From: an uncultured Burkholderiales bacterium
GTDB lineage: Bacteria; Pseudomonadota; Gammaproteobacteria; Burkholderiales; Burkholderiaceae_C
DNA length: 64,000 nucleotides
Direction: 5' to 3'
Assembly (NCBI GenBank): GCA_903896615.1
Contig: CAITYM010000036.1
Location: 50,893-114,892 of the forward strand
Under the pieces are notes generated by a model. It was not told the DNA's origin, ran no database searches, and saw nothing but the letters and a program-made list of their open reading frames with translations. Shown here in pieces: positions 63,511 through 64,000 of the stretch (position 1 is the stretch's first letter; every line of letters starts with the position of its first letter). A program made the position numbers and the translations under genes.

Positions 63511-64000
63511 ATGATGTCTAAATTACCCAATACTCCCCTCGTATCACTCGTGGGTGCGGGACCGGGGGACCCTGAACTCTTAACCCTTAAAGCACTTAAA
63601 GTCTTACAAACTGCCGATGTCGTTCTTGTAGATGATTTGGTTAGCTCGGAGATTTGCTCGCTCATTAATAAAGAGGCGCGAATTATTTACGTGGGCAAAC
63701 GAGGGGGTTGTAAGTCAACTCCGCAAGCTTTTATTGAAAAATTAATGATTCAAGAGGCAATGGCCGGGCACCAAGTAGCTCGACTAAAGGGCGGCGATCC
63801 GTTTATCTTTGGGCGTGGGGGTGAAGAGGTAAAGAGTTTGCAAAGTGCAGGGATAGCGGTTCAAGTTATTAACGGAATAACCTCTGGGTTAGCTGCAGTC
63901 AGTTCACTCGGCATAAGCCTCACTCATAGAGATTACGCTCACGGAGTCCTTTTCTTAACTGGACACCACCAATCTATTAAATTGGCCCCGGGCTCAGAGC
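63511..64000 (+). CDS. Uroporphyrinogen-III C-methyltransferase, 3' end cut by window edge
   Basis: Starts at the first of two tandem ATGs at 63511 (MMSKLPNTPLVSLVGAGPGDPELLTL) and reads open to the window end (163 codons). The SAM-binding GAGPGDPELLT, the KGGDPFIFGRGGEE core motif and the catalytic region VINGITSGLAAVSSLGISLTHRDYAHG are the signatures of SUMT (CobA/NirE/CysG-C). Methylates uroporphyrinogen III to precorrin-2 for siroheme. No CysG-N part is seen upstream, so it is the stand-alone form. ybiB ends 122 bp upstream. Confidence 0.95.
   Translation, partial: MMSKLPNTPLVSLVGAGPGDPELLTLKALKVLQTADVVLVDDLVSSEICSLINKEARIIYVGKRGGCKSTPQAFIEKLMIQEAMAGHQVARLKGGDPFIFGRGGEEVKSLQSAGIAVQVINGITSGLAAVSSLGISLTHRDYAHGVLFLTGHHQSIKLAPGSE

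Overview
The window is a contiguous stretch of core chromosome from a Gram-negative bacterium, almost certainly a betaproteobacterium of the order Burkholderiales, and closest in gene order to Comamonadaceae-like genomes. The evidence is a complete 14-gene NADH dehydrogenase operon preceded by secG and a tRNA-Leu, the pyrG-kdsA-eno-ftsB cluster, two orphan Bug/TctC-type periplasmic binding proteins, Hsp33, a DUF455 ferritin-like protein, CysE of the long type and KDO/lipid A-type envelope genes. Base composition looks moderate (by eye in the mid-40s % GC, not computed), low for this order, with short intergenic gaps and many 1-4 nt gene overlaps, so a compact, perhaps aquatic, genome is a reasonable guess. 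I see no insertion sequence, prophage, CRISPR array or rRNA.

Layout. 1-8280: a partial ribosomal-oxygenase-type cupin gene, an FKBP isomerase, dut, coaBC, then pyrG-kdsA-eno-ftsB and an unrecognised 220-residue protein. 8309-13473: a solitary Bug receptor with an amidohydrolase, a 690 bp gene-free stretch, a bacterioferritin-like protein facing a DUF2789 protein, and fumC. 13517-26684: hslO, gamma-carbonic anhydrase, DUF455, a XerD-like recombinase with an odd N-terminus, a second Bug receptor, murB/yajQ, plsY, an aldo/keto reductase, an alpha/beta hydrolase, a YhiN-type flavoprotein, rpsU-yqeY and pmbA. 26841-39664: darP, mog, bactofilin, DUF2127, cysE, trmJ, suhB, mutS, uppP, a GlcG-like protein, glnS, DUF1178 and a NUDIX hydrolase. 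39821-58574 (all minus strand): rpsO, pnp, tpiA, secG, tRNA-Leu and nuoA to nuoN in that transcription order. 58872-64000: rpsO, an aminotransferase, a small heat-shock protein, tsaD, ybiB and the start of a uroporphyrinogen-III methyltransferase.

Functionally this is housekeeping: respiration (complex I, fumarase), central carbon metabolism (enolase, triosephosphate isomerase), nucleotide and cofactor synthesis (CTP synthase, dUTPase, CoaBC, molybdopterin, siroheme), envelope building (KdsA, MurB, PlsY, UppP, FtsB), translation and RNA processing (S15, S21, GlnRS, PNPase, TsaD, TrmJ, DarP) and protein quality control (Hsp33, Hsp20, FKBP, PmbA).

I found no clearly new multi-gene system. The best leads are regulatory or single-gene oddities: a near-consensus heat-shock sigma promoter and structured leader before the hsp20 gene; a nested stem-loop plus a strong terminator hairpin in the rpsO-pnp interval that looks like the PNPase autoregulation site; a structured rpsU leader without an evident ribosome-binding site; an orphan gene in frame with ftsB that has no internal methionine; an AT-hook-like extension on a complete Xer recombinase; and an amidohydrolase that has lost the first histidine of its metal site.
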